A stretch of 33,157 nucleotides of DNA from Clostridia bacterium (lineage in GTDB: Bacteria; Bacillota; Clostridia; Oscillospirales; CAG-272). The translations under genes were made by a program, and so were the position numbers. Below are positions 18,029 to 25,617 of the stretch, one piece after another. Where the stretch lies: positions 1-33,157 of the forward strand of contig JAFQFS010000171.1 of the NCBI GenBank assembly GCA_017398585.1, in the 5' to 3' direction. Each line of letters opens with the position of its first letter. The first letter of the stretch is position 1. The notes beneath the pieces were generated by a model. The model worked only from the letters and a program-made list of their open reading frames with translations. It did no database searches and had not been told where the DNA came from.

Positions 18029-18463
18029 ATGAAATTTCTCATCATCAACGGACCGAACCTCAATATGCTCGGCATCCGCGAACCCGGCATCTACGGCAAG
18101 CAGGATTTCGCATACCTGCTCGATTATGTGAAGCAGGCGTGTGACGACGCGGGTGTGGAATGCGAAACGTTCCAGTCGAACCACGAAGGCGCGATCGTCG
18201 ACCGGATTCAGGAGGCGTACGGCAAAATCGACGGCATCGTCATCAATCCGGCGGCGTACACGCACACAAGCGTGGCGATCCTCGACGCGCTGAAGTCGGT
18301 GGGCATCCCGACCGTGGAGGTACATATTTCCGACATCAACAGCCGCGAGGAATTCCGGAAGCATTCGTACGTATCCCTCGCCGCAAAGAAAACCATCGCC
18401 GGTCACGGCATCCCCGGCTACCGCGAAGCGATCCTCTGGCTGGCGGACGAACTGAGGAAATGA
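18029..18463 (+). CDS. aroQ: Type II 3-dehydroquinate dehydratase
   Basis: Third step of the pathway: dehydrates 3-dehydroquinate to 3-dehydroshikimate; type II enzymes are dodecamers. The N-terminus NGPNLNMLGIREPGIYG contains the catalytic Tyr22 and Arg17. NPAAYTHTSVAILDAL and EVHISDINSREEFR supply substrate-binding Asn, His and Arg. Length 144 aa is normal. The ATG lies one base after the aroEK stop, with AAGGTGG inside the aroEK end as ribosome binding site; an upstream in-frame ATG seven codons earlier is not needed. A hairpin repeat follows within eight bases. Confidence 0.96.
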   Translation: MKFLIINGPNLNMLGIREPGIYGKQDFAYLLDYVKQACDDAGVECETFQSNHEGAIVDRIQEAYGKIDGIVINPAAYTHTSVAILDALKSVGIPTVEVHISDINSREEFRKHSYVSLAAKKTIAGHGIPGYREAILWLADELRK

Positions 18464-18470
18464 AGTTTTT

Positions 18471-18531
18471 CGGGGAAACCTTTTTTAAGGAAAAAGGTTT
18501 CCCCGCCCCCCTTTCCAAAACCTTTTAAAAC
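18471..18531 (+). repeat. Paired-hairpin repeat, copy D (left half)
   Basis: Hairpin arm CGGGGAAACCTTTTTT with its complement (18471-18505), then CCCCCTTTCCAAAACCTTTT. No core or right arm. Confidence 0.8.
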
Positions 18532-18562
18532 AAAAACAAATAAAGGAGATACGGAGTTTATT

Positions 18563-19270
18563 ATGATTAAAATCGCACTGACCAGTTCCTCCGGGGACAA
18601 TATGTTCTTTCTGCGCCCGCGCTACACGAACGTGCTGATGCGGTTTGCCAGAGAAGCGGGCTATGACGTGATGCCGGTGATCCTGCCGATCACGGACGAC
18701 GAAGCGCTGATCGAGACCTACGCGAACGAGTTCGACGGCTTCATCTGCACCGGCGGCGACGACATCGACCCGTCCATCTACGGTGAGGAAAAGCATCCGA
18801 ACTGCGGCGGGATCGAAAGCTCCCGCGACGTGTTTGAACTGTCTCTGCTCAGCAAGGTGACCGCGCTCGACAAGCCTGTGTTCGGCATCTGCCGCGGCAT
18901 CCAGGTGATGAACGTCGCCCTCGGCGGCACGCTCTGGCAGGACATTCCGAGTCAGTGGAGCGAGCCGCACGGCACCGTCCACTTCGAACGCAACGAAAAG
19001 AATGACCCGCGCCACCGCGTCACGGTGTCCGGCATGCTGCGCGAAGTGCTCGGCGAAGAAGTTGTCACGACGAATTCGTACCACCATCAGTCGGTGAAGA
19101 AGGTCGGTGACGGTCTGATCGTCTGCGCCGTGAACGAAGACGGCATTGTCGAGGGCATCGAACACACGGAACTGACGTTCTACCGCGCCGTCCAGTGGCA
19201 TCCGGAAGTGGATCCCGACGACGTTTCGAAAAAGCTGTTCACAGAATTCCTGCGTCACGTACAGGCATGA
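18563..19270 (+). CDS. Gamma-glutamyl-gamma-aminobutyrate hydrolase family protein (peptidase C26)
   Basis: Class I glutamine-amidotransferase fold used as a hydrolase on gamma-glutamyl compounds (PuuD-like). The nucleophile is Cys110 in FGICRGIQVMN. QWHPE gives His213 and Glu215, completing the triad. CTGGDDIDPSIYGEE near residue 68 is typical of the C26 group rather than of biosynthetic amidotransferases. Length 235 aa is close to the ~250 norm. Ribosome binding sites AAGGAG and CGGAG lie upstream. It follows aroQ after a hairpin repeat, so it may be read through from the aro operon. Could instead act on another gamma-glutamyl amide. Confidence 0.9.
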   Translation: MIKIALTSSSGDNMFFLRPRYTNVLMRFAREAGYDVMPVILPITDDEALIETYANEFDGFICTGGDDIDPSIYGEEKHPNCGGIESSRDVFELSLLSKVTALDKPVFGICRGIQVMNVALGGTLWQDIPSQWSEPHGTVHFERNEKNDPRHRVTVSGMLREVLGEEVVTTNSYHHQSVKKVGDGLIVCAVNEDGIVEGIEHTELTFYRAVQWHPEVDPDDVSKKLFTEFLRHVQA

Positions 19271-19280
19271 CCGCATAAAA

Positions 19281-19316
19281 AAGAAAGACCATCCGGTGAG
19301 GATGGTCTTTTTCTTT
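19281..19316. terminator. Bidirectional intrinsic terminator
   Basis: Stem GACCATCC (19287-19294) with GGATGGTC (19300-19307), extended by flanking A and T runs (AAAAAAGAAA before, TTTTTCTTT after). It serves the convergent hydrolase gene (+) and solute-binding protein gene (-). Confidence 0.9.
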
Positions 19317-19331
19317 GGATTCGTGAACGGG

Positions 19332-20849
19332 TTACGGCGTGGGAAGTTCCGGAGCCGCCGCTTCCTGATAGGTTTCAACAAGTCTCTGGAGATTCTTGAT
19401 CGCCGGCTTTTCCAGGGACTGATATTTCGCTGTAATGCTGTTTTCCTTGTTCTGGAGCGGTCCGAGAATCGTCCAGGTGAAGATATCGCTTGCATACGCG
19501 CCGCCGTAGACGATGCAGAACATGTCCGCAATGCCGTTGTAGATCAGGTCGATCATGCCGGACGTGTAGTCGTCACGCGCGTACTTGACCTTCAGGGACG
19601 TTTCGTAATACGCGGGAAGGAGGGTTTCGTGGGTCACACGGCAGAGCATCTGTACCACCGCGCCGGACATCGCCGGATCGGGAGCCGTGATCGGAATCGC
19701 GCCGAGTTCGGCAGTATCCCATACGACGGTACGGTAGGTATCCTGCGCCTCATCGAGCTTCGGGTTCGGGATGATGCCGATTTCGGCTTCCATGTCGCGG
19801 AACTTGCCGAAGTCGCCGAGCCCCGTGCCGCTGATGAACAGTGCGCCCGCGGAGCGGAACTTGGTGTGGAGGTCGTCGCCGTTTTCAGCGTAGTTGGTGC
19901 GGGTACCGGAGTTGTAGAAGAGGTTGTAGATGTTGTCGTACAGGTCCACGAGACGGTCGCAGTACATGGTCAGGGTCGGGTAGCCGTTTTCGTCACGGGA
20001 AACGTACGGAATGTCGGTACCGTAAACATACGGGAACACGCTGCCGCCGATGCCGCCGACGATCATGCCGTAGGTGTCATCCGCGTCCGCCTGTGCGTTG
20101 CCGTTGACATCCATGTACGCGCCTTCGATGAGGGGCAGCCATGCGTCGTAGGTCCACTTCCCGTCTGCAACGGTCTTGTAGAGATCGTCCGGATCGCCGT
20201 AGAGGTCGCGGTACATGTCACGGTTGTAGAGAAGTGCCTGCGAACGGTTCATCACGTCCATGAAATAGTCGCCTGCAAGAAGGAAGATGCTCTTGTAGTC
20301 GATGGACAGGTTCTTCATGTAGGAATCCCACCAGCAGTTTTCGGAGAAATCCATCGTGGCGAGGGTTGCGCCGTCGATGAACATCCGGTCGATGGATGCG
20401 GTGGACATGCCGCGCTGGTCGTCGATGATGAGGTCGCAGCCCGCGTCACCGGACATAATCAGCGTCTGGATTTCCTGATAGACCTTGTCCCAGTTGTTGT
20501 TGGTGTGGATGTATTCGAATTTGACGCCGAGCGTTTCGGAAACTGCGAGGTTTCGTTCGAATACGGTATCGTTGACGACGTCGCCGTTCAGTTCGCCGGA
20601 ACCTTCGATGAGGTAGTTCGAGCTGATCGCGGTGTCGCTGGTGCGGATGCGGAAGGACGTGCCGTCGTAGTTCAGACCGTCGAGGATGTCCGGTTCGGTC
20701 TCTTCGGGGACGGCTTCTTCTTCTGCCGCGGGAACGTCTGCGCCGCCGGACGGTTCGGTTTCCGCGGGAGACGCATCGCCGCAGGAGACGAACGCCGGAA
20801 CCGTCATGAGAAGCGCGAGAAGAAGTGCGATTATTTTCTGTTTGCGCAT
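19332..20849 (-). CDS. Extracellular solute-binding lipoprotein (carbohydrate ABC transporter type), 505 aa
   Basis: Probably binds a sugar or oligosaccharide outside the membrane. Lipoprotein signal peptide MRKQKIIALLLALLM followed by the lipobox AFVSC, with lipidated Cys23, then an acidic Ala/Glu/Pro-rich linker to about residue 55. The mature part has features of cluster-type sugar-binding proteins: DVVNDTVFERNLAVSETLGV, a WWDSYMKNLSIDYKSIFLLAGD block and GKWTYDAWLPLIEGAYMDVNG. It is paralogous to the protein at 27213-28721, sharing block order. An AGGAGG site precedes the ATG and it has its own strong promoter. No ATPase or permease genes are present in the window. Confidence 0.88.
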   Translation of the reverse strand: MRKQKIIALLLALLMTVPAFVSCGDASPAETEPSGGADVPAAEEEAVPEETEPDILDGLNYDGTSFRIRTSDTAISSNYLIEGSGELNGDVVNDTVFERNLAVSETLGVKFEYIHTNNNWDKVYQEIQTLIMSGDAGCDLIIDDQRGMSTASIDRMFIDGATLATMDFSENCWWDSYMKNLSIDYKSIFLLAGDYFMDVMNRSQALLYNRDMYRDLYGDPDDLYKTVADGKWTYDAWLPLIEGAYMDVNGNAQADADDTYGMIVGGIGGSVFPYVYGTDIPYVSRDENGYPTLTMYCDRLVDLYDNIYNLFYNSGTRTNYAENGDDLHTKFRSAGALFISGTGLGDFGKFRDMEAEIGIIPNPKLDEAQDTYRTVVWDTAELGAIPITAPDPAMSGAVVQMLCRVTHETLLPAYYETSLKVKYARDDYTSGMIDLIYNGIADMFCIVYGGAYASDIFTWTILGPLQNKENSITAKYQSLEKPAIKNLQRLVETYQEAAAPELPTP

Positions 20850-20878
20850 GAGGGAATCCTCCTTTTTATTGTTGATTC

Positions 20879-20907
20879 ATTATAGCATGTTTTCCGGAAA
20901 AATTCAA
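20879..20907 (-). promoter_or_regulatory. Sigma-A promoter of the solute-binding protein gene
   Basis: On the minus strand TTGAAT (20902-20907), 17 bp, TATAAT (20879-20884), with an extended -10 TGC. The start codon is 29 bp downstream. Confidence 0.88.
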
Positions 20908-20952
20908 TAGAAAAACCGATTTCCGCTCAGGTTGATTTTCTGAACCTTCCGG

Positions 20953-21954
20953 TCATCTGCACACGTCCGGATTCCGGTCAATGTAGGTTTTGAGGAAGGT
21001 CAGGATTTCCATTGTGCAGTCGACGACGCGGTTCATGCGGTAATTCCGTGTGGTCGAGAAATAACCGAAGTAGCCCCACGGATCCTTCGTCTGCGTTCCC
21101 CAGTCCCAGAGGCCGTCGTGGTTGACGTTCGCGAGCAGCCACTCGACCGCTTCCGAAAGATACAGCGCGGAACCGCGGAAGCTGTTGATATAATTGAACG
21201 ATTTGAACCACCTCCGCGTCTTGTCGTACACAAAATTCTCCGGCAGTTTCGCGGGACAGTTGTCCCAGAAATGCCCGTGGTAATACGCATGTTCGCCGTG
21301 ATGACGGAGCATGGCGTTCTCCATTTCCGCTGGAACTTCGTCCCGGCGGCAGAGCAGAAGTCCGAACTGCATGGGTACCAGACGGTCCTCACGGGTCAGA
21401 AAGACGTCGTGCTGCGCCTTTTTCTCGTTTTCATAGGAATATTCGCCGGATTCGTACGCCCGTCCGGCGATGTACATCCACTGCTGGTACGTCTCGTCGC
21501 ACAGTTCGTTGTACGGGCGGATCGCTTCGAGGAGGCTGCACACGGACGCACGCCCCCATGGGATCCCGCGTTCGTTGGTAGTTATAAATTTCTCCCGGCT
21601 CCGCCCGGTGAGAAACTCCTCCAGATAGGCGGTTGCGTTAAACAGAATATCGCGGTCATCGTACCGCAGACCGATGTACAGGCATCGTTCGATGCCTGTC
21701 GCGGAGGTCGGGATTCTGTCCTTGGCGGAGTAATCCTTGGACTGCAGCTTCCCCCAGCCGCCGTATTTGTCCTGTGTTCCGAACATTTCCTCGACGATGT
21801 CGCTTTTCAGGAACTGCGGATACAGTTCGCGGACACGTTCGTCAGTCTGCGGAAGACCGAGGATGGACGTTAATATTTTATACTTTACCGCCGGATACGG
21901 GCAGTAGTCAAAGAGCCGTCCGGCGAAGGCTTCAAGGTCAGCTCGCGTCAGCAT
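20953..21954 (-). CDS. Uncharacterised protein, possibly alpha/alpha-toroid, 333 aa
   Basis: I do not recognise a family with confidence. The protein is helical with repeated aromatic/Gly-Trp segments: KYGGWGKLQSKDY near residue 65, HDGLWDWG near 280, and DPWGYFGYFSTTRNYRMN near 292-309. These recall the QW-like or GxxW repeats of alpha/alpha-barrel proteins such as prenyltransferase/squalene-cyclase-like and some glycan-processing enzymes. No signal peptide. It starts seven bases inside the end of the upstream NTP-pyrophosphohydrolase-like gene with its own GGAG site, so co-expression is near certain. The neighbouring GH106-like gene hints at carbohydrate context; function is unknown. Confidence 0.75.
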   Translation of the reverse strand: MLTRADLEAFAGRLFDYCPYPAVKYKILTSILGLPQTDERVRELYPQFLKSDIVEEMFGTQDKYGGWGKLQSKDYSAKDRIPTSATGIERCLYIGLRYDDRDILFNATAYLEEFLTGRSREKFITTNERGIPWGRASVCSLLEAIRPYNELCDETYQQWMYIAGRAYESGEYSYENEKKAQHDVFLTREDRLVPMQFGLLLCRRDEVPAEMENAMLRHHGEHAYYHGHFWDNCPAKLPENFVYDKTRRWFKSFNYINSFRGSALYLSEAVEWLLANVNHDGLWDWGTQTKDPWGYFGYFSTTRNYRMNRVVDCTMEILTFLKTYIDRNPDVCR

Positions 21955-22292
21955 GGGCGCTCCTTTCCGTCCTTTTCCGAGGATGGTCCGGTCACTTCGA
22001 GGAGCAGGAGTTTTTCCTCAAACGCACCTCTTTTGACCGCCTTATCCCGTCGGATCCGGTCGAGTTCTTCTGCCGGACAGCCGCGTGCGAGTGCCGCCGC
22101 ATAGATCACCTCGAGCAGATCCGCCAGCTCTTCGACGTTTCCGTCGGCATGATATTCCGCGAGTTCTTCGTCGAGTTTCCGATCGAGTTTTTCGAGGTAT
22201 TCCTGCTCCGTCAGACGGCGGACACGGGCAGTCTGCCCGTTCTGCGCGATGATTTCGGGAATCCGGTCGCGGATCAGCTTATCGTACTTCAT
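21948..22292 (-). CDS. Small MazG/PRA-PH-like NTP pyrophosphohydrolase, 114 aa
   Basis: The N-terminus MKYDKLIRDRIPEIIA is the hallmark of a family of short all-alpha NTP pyrophosphatase-like proteins related to phosphoribosyl-ATP pyrophosphohydrolase. KLDEELAEYHADGNVEELADLLEVIYA carries the ExxE-12-ExxD-type metal-binding pattern (EELAEY then EELADLLE). It probably hydrolyses a noncanonical or nucleoside triphosphate. The start at 22292 is chosen over one nine codons earlier because GGAGGGGG lies just upstream and the MKYDKL start matches the family. Both ends overlap neighbours (14 bp with the GH106-like gene, 7 bp with the toroid-like gene). Confidence 0.85.
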   Translation of the reverse strand: MKYDKLIRDRIPEIIAQNGQTARVRRLTEQEYLEKLDRKLDEELAEYHADGNVEELADLLEVIYAAALARGCPAEELDRIRRDKAVKRGAFEEKLLLLEVTGPSSEKDGKERPC

Positions 22293-24417
22293 GGTCCCCC
22301 TCCGTTTTCTGCCGCACAAGCATCCGTGCAGACTTTTCCGGCAGTGTCAGCCGGAAGTTTCCGTCGGATTTCACGGCGGTTTCCGTTCCGTCCATGGAGA
22401 ATATCGTATAATCTCCGGATTCACACAAAGTTACAGAAATTTCCTTCGAACGATTGTGAATAAACCAAAGCTCGGCATCTTCCGTCACAGTGCGGCGGAC
22501 ACGGACCTCCGGACACGTTTCCGCGATCCGGAGAAGCGGCGAAGCTCCGTTTTCCCGGCAGGCATCCGAGATCTTCGTATACGGAACGCGGTTGATTTGC
22601 ATGGGGTATTTTTCCATCACCAAAGAAACAAATTTCGATTCTATGTCAGTTTTTACCACCGTCATTCTTCCGCCGACATCCAGATAATCCCAGATCCAGC
22701 GTTCCGTTTCCGGCTCCGGTTCCGCGGAATCAAACAGCACCAACAGGCGGAACCGTTCATATCCGGTGTCGATCCAGCCGCCCTTCGCCGAGCATTCCAT
22801 CAATCCGGTCTCGTCAATCAGATCAAAGTCAAATTTGTCGTTTTCGAGCGTTTCCAGCACATTTCCATAGATTTTCTCAAGATTCCGGATTGTTTCCGGC
22901 TGATGCGGCGCGACAATACACGGTCCGACATCCCAGTATTTGTGATCCGGCGGCGCAAACCGTTCGTACGCCGCGTTCATCGGAATGAGAACAAGAACGT
23001 CCGTCGAGTGTGTTCCGGTGCCGCAGAAAACCGACGCCCGCGCAGTGCATTCTTCAAACTCCAGACGTTCCGGATCGGGCGACGGGCGATATCCGTAATA
23101 GGAAGCGATGTGCGTGATCCCGAGCTGCATCTGGTAATAAGTGGAGTTCATACGATTCATCTGCGTTGCTTCGTCCGGAATTTTCCACCAGTTGTATTCC
23201 AGATGAAAGCTCGATTCGCTCATCGCGAACGGACGTCCGTACAGGTGCGCAGCCGAGGATGCGGTCTTCTCTGCCGTGACATCCCGCGGATCAAAGGTGT
23301 ACAGCCGGTCAACGCCCGGCATCTGCATGTGCCGCATCAGCCCGAACAGGTCGGCGTTCAGCCCGATCTGCATCGACAGCGTCTCTTCACCGTACAGATG
23401 CCCGGTCATGCGGGTACCGTGCGATTCGCACCACGCCGCAATGCGTCTGAAGTAATTTTCGCCAAAAAGTTTCGCCGCACATTGCCAGTATTTGCGGCGG
23501 TACGCACAAAATTCACCCGTTGTTTCAAAGAAAATATCCACATAATGCTCCGGCATATCTTCCGGGAGAAGCCGGTCCATCTCCTCCGTCCAAGCGGCAA
23601 CCGCGTCTTTTTCATAAAAATACGACGAGCAGCCGTGGGTCGGAAGCCCCGGTTCATCGGTAAAAAATGCGGTGATTTTTGCAATCCGTTCCGCGCCGAG
23701 ATGCCGCAGATACGCTTCGTGCGTGACCCCGATAAACCGGTCGACCACATCCGCGCGCATGAGATCCGGATACGGAACTTTGTTTTCCGTATGGAAGTTT
23801 ATGGCTCTTGCACAGAACGCACACACGCGGTAACTGCTGTAAATATCAGGAAGATTCCACGAAATATCAGTTTCATTTTGTTCAATCTCAAATCGCACGG
23901 ACGTGTCCAAAACACCGTTTTCATTCACCGGATACGCCGCCGCAAAGCGGAGCGTTCCGGAATCGGCGGTCATCTTCCCTGCCCCGGGACCGGTGACTGC
24001 CGTGCGGCAGATGAGCCCTTTCACCTGATCCTCCGGATGCCCGTCCAGCACCTTATGTCCGGCAGCACCGCTCGGATACGCCCGTTCGTCGTAAATCCAG
24101 ACCTCAAATCCGCGAGCAAAACACGCGTCGATAAAATCCCGCAGGTGCTCCCACTCCGCGTCGGTCTCCGGCGTTCCTTCGCCGAGATACGCGTCGAGTG
24201 AACGCTTTTTGTACGCGTCGTCCGTTTCCTCCGGCAGTCGCGGAAGCGAAACGTCCATGTTCACCACAAAGCCGCCGAGGCCGTTCTCCTCCGCCGCATC
24301 GAGATACGCCGCGGTCTCCACCGACGTTTTCGGATAGTACGAGTGGATGATCTGCACCGGACGGTACAGTCTGCCGGGGTGCTTCAGCTGTTCGCGAAGC
24401 CGTTCTGTTGTTGTCAT
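22279..24417 (-). CDS. GH106-like (alpha-L-rhamnosidase-related) glycosidase, 712 aa
   Basis: A large barrel protein with the motif pattern of alpha-L-rhamnosidase-like (GH106-related) proteins: WIYDERAYPSG (109-117), which resembles the DE..PSG block of that group, FFTDEPG with candidate acid E255, HGTRMTGHLYGEE (E344/E345), and a C-terminal beta region after about 590. There is no signal peptide, unlike many GH106 enzymes, so it would act in the cytoplasm on imported glycosides. AAAGGAG lies six bases upstream of the ATG, in the 11 bp gap after the GNAT gene. Family assignment is by motif recall and moderate; a related uncharacterised glycosidase family is the main alternative. Confidence 0.58.
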   Translation of the reverse strand: MTTTERLREQLKHPGRLYRPVQIIHSYYPKTSVETAAYLDAAEENGLGGFVVNMDVSLPRLPEETDDAYKKRSLDAYLGEGTPETDAEWEHLRDFIDACFARGFEVWIYDERAYPSGAAGHKVLDGHPEDQVKGLICRTAVTGPGAGKMTADSGTLRFAAAYPVNENGVLDTSVRFEIEQNETDISWNLPDIYSSYRVCAFCARAINFHTENKVPYPDLMRADVVDRFIGVTHEAYLRHLGAERIAKITAFFTDEPGLPTHGCSSYFYEKDAVAAWTEEMDRLLPEDMPEHYVDIFFETTGEFCAYRRKYWQCAAKLFGENYFRRIAAWCESHGTRMTGHLYGEETLSMQIGLNADLFGLMRHMQMPGVDRLYTFDPRDVTAEKTASSAAHLYGRPFAMSESSFHLEYNWWKIPDEATQMNRMNSTYYQMQLGITHIASYYGYRPSPDPERLEFEECTARASVFCGTGTHSTDVLVLIPMNAAYERFAPPDHKYWDVGPCIVAPHQPETIRNLEKIYGNVLETLENDKFDFDLIDETGLMECSAKGGWIDTGYERFRLLVLFDSAEPEPETERWIWDYLDVGGRMTVVKTDIESKFVSLVMEKYPMQINRVPYTKISDACRENGASPLLRIAETCPEVRVRRTVTEDAELWFIHNRSKEISVTLCESGDYTIFSMDGTETAVKSDGNFRLTLPEKSARMLVRQKTEGDHEVR

Positions 24418-24428
24418 GGGAATCTCCT

Positions 24429-24920
24429 TTACAGTTCCTTGCCGTAATACAGGACAAGTTCATCGTCATCAATATCCGCCATCACAAATTTCGTATAGTT
24501 CCAGTGGAGGTAGATCGCCAGATTCCGCGTTTCCGCCGCTTCCACGCCGATCGTGATTGTGTCAAACCCGTGTTCCTTCGCGTACCGTTCCATCATCCGC
24601 ACCATACGGGAGATGTGTCCCTGCCCTTCGTGCGCTTTTTCGATCCGCAGGGCATTGACGTTCGTGATGCGCGTTCCGTCCGCGAGATTCCGACGACCGC
24701 GGATTGCCGAACATTCCGGTGAAAAAAGAAGCGTCCCCTGCCCGACCGGTTCTCCGTCGTACACGACAACGAACGTCACCGCGTCGCCGTCCCGGTTGTA
24801 TCCGATGTACTGCTCACGCCAGCGCAGCCACGCGTCGTCCCCGGGATTGGCGGCAATGTCCTTTGCCCAGATCCGTTCCAGATCGTCCGGCGTTGCGATC
24901 CGATAGATATAGTTGCTCAT
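24429..24920 (-). CDS. GNAT family N-acetyltransferase, 163 aa
   Basis: Transfers an acetyl group from acetyl-CoA to an unknown amine. IYRIATPDDLERIWAKD is a typical GNAT N-terminal beta1-alpha1. The acetyl-CoA loop is seen in NALRIEKAHEGQGHISRMVRMMERYAKEHG, where the GQGH...R element is the pyrophosphate-binding motif. AAETRNLAIYLHWNYTKF is the usual beta5-alpha4 region. The start at 24920 follows a CGAGGAA site; the longer in-frame version would include AT-rich promoter sequence. First gene of the minus-strand operon, 11 bp before the GH106-like gene. Confidence 0.9.
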   Translation of the reverse strand: MSNYIYRIATPDDLERIWAKDIAANPGDDAWLRWREQYIGYNRDGDAVTFVVVYDGEPVGQGTLLFSPECSAIRGRRNLADGTRITNVNALRIEKAHEGQGHISRMVRMMERYAKEHGFDTITIGVEAAETRNLAIYLHWNYTKFVMADIDDDELVLYYGKEL

Positions 24921-24969
24921 GTGTTTCCTCGTTTCCGGCGCAAATCCTCGCCTGCTGTTGTTTTTTACC

Positions 24970-24998
24970 ATTATAACATATTTCACACGTTTCTGCAA
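24970..24998 (-). promoter_or_regulatory. Sigma-A promoter of the GNAT-GH106-like operon
   Basis: On the minus strand TTGCAG (24993-24998), 17 bp, TATAAT (24970-24975), extended -10 TGT. It probably drives the four genes down to 20953. Confidence 0.85.
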
Positions 24999-25022
24999 CC
25001 CGGTTTTTCGTATCGGCAGAAT

Positions 25023-25048
25023 AAAAAAAAGAGACGTGACACGTCTCT
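25023..25048 (-). terminator. Intrinsic terminator of the HPr-like gene
   Basis: On the minus strand the hairpin AGAGACGTGTCACGTCTCT (25030-25048) is followed by eight T residues (25023-25030). It lies about 40 bp after the stop codon. Confidence 0.9.
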
Positions 25049-25088
25049 TCCATCTATATTATCGCCTTTCGGCTGTTGCTTTTTTGTT

Positions 25089-25325
25089 TTACCGGATGTA
25101 TTTCTCGAATTCAAAAAAACAGTCGCTGTCTGCACACACGTAAATTTCTTCCCACGATGTCTTGGCAAGCATTACGCCCATGTAGCTCTTGGCGTTCAGA
25201 CGATGGCGTCCGTTCACCACTTCCACGTCGTACGGGCACTGCGCGGCAATTCTCACAAAATTGAAAATATCCGCTGCCGTTGCAAGCTCTACTTTATAGC
25301 AATACTTATTTCCTGCTGTCACCAA
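25089..25325 (-). CDS. HPr-like / Crh-like protein lacking the phosphorylatable histidine, 78 aa
   Basis: The size and C-terminal half resemble PTS phosphocarrier HPr: YDVEVVNGRHRLNAKSYMGVM matches the region around regulatory Ser46 (NxKSIMGVM). The N-terminal GIHARPA motif is replaced by ATAADIFNF, so the His15 phosphocarrier site is missing. B. subtilis Crh likewise lacks His15 but keeps Ser46 and serves only in carbon catabolite regulation; a comparable regulatory role is an inference. The start is TTG at 25325 or GTG at 25322 after a perfect AGGAGG; GTG has the better spacing. Divergent from spoVAD, with its own promoter and terminator. Confidence 0.78.
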   Translation of the reverse strand: MVTAGNKYCYKVELATAADIFNFVRIAAQCPYDVEVVNGRHRLNAKSYMGVMLAKTSWEEIYVCADSDCFFEFEKYIR

Positions 25326-25373
25326 TCTGCCTCCTGATTTTATTCGGGAAACGCATTCGTTTCAACCCTGCAT

Positions 25374-25401
25374 ATTATACATGTTTTTTCGAAAAAGTCA
25401 A
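25374..25401 (-). promoter_or_regulatory. Sigma-A promoter of the HPr-like gene
   Basis: On the minus strand TTGACT (25396-25401), 16 bp, TATAAT (25374-25379). Confidence 0.8.
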
Positions 25402-25617
25402 TAGCCCGGGTAAAGGTTCTCCTTATTGCACTTTTTTCGGCGGATGCCTACGGACCTTCCTTGTACTATATACACAACAGAAATCCGTAAAATTTGTGCA
25501 TACTTACAAGTGTAACTCCGATTTATCAACAGTTACGGTATTTTTTAACAGGGATAAACGGGGTTTTCCGGTACAAAATAAGCGCGGAACCTCATTACGG
25601 AGGACACAAAACAGTCA

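Noticed and set aside
25440-25617. A sigma-G type promoter before spoVAD
   Set aside because: TGCATA near 25497 is a fair -35, but nothing close to CATnnTA is found at the right distance; not supported enough to list.
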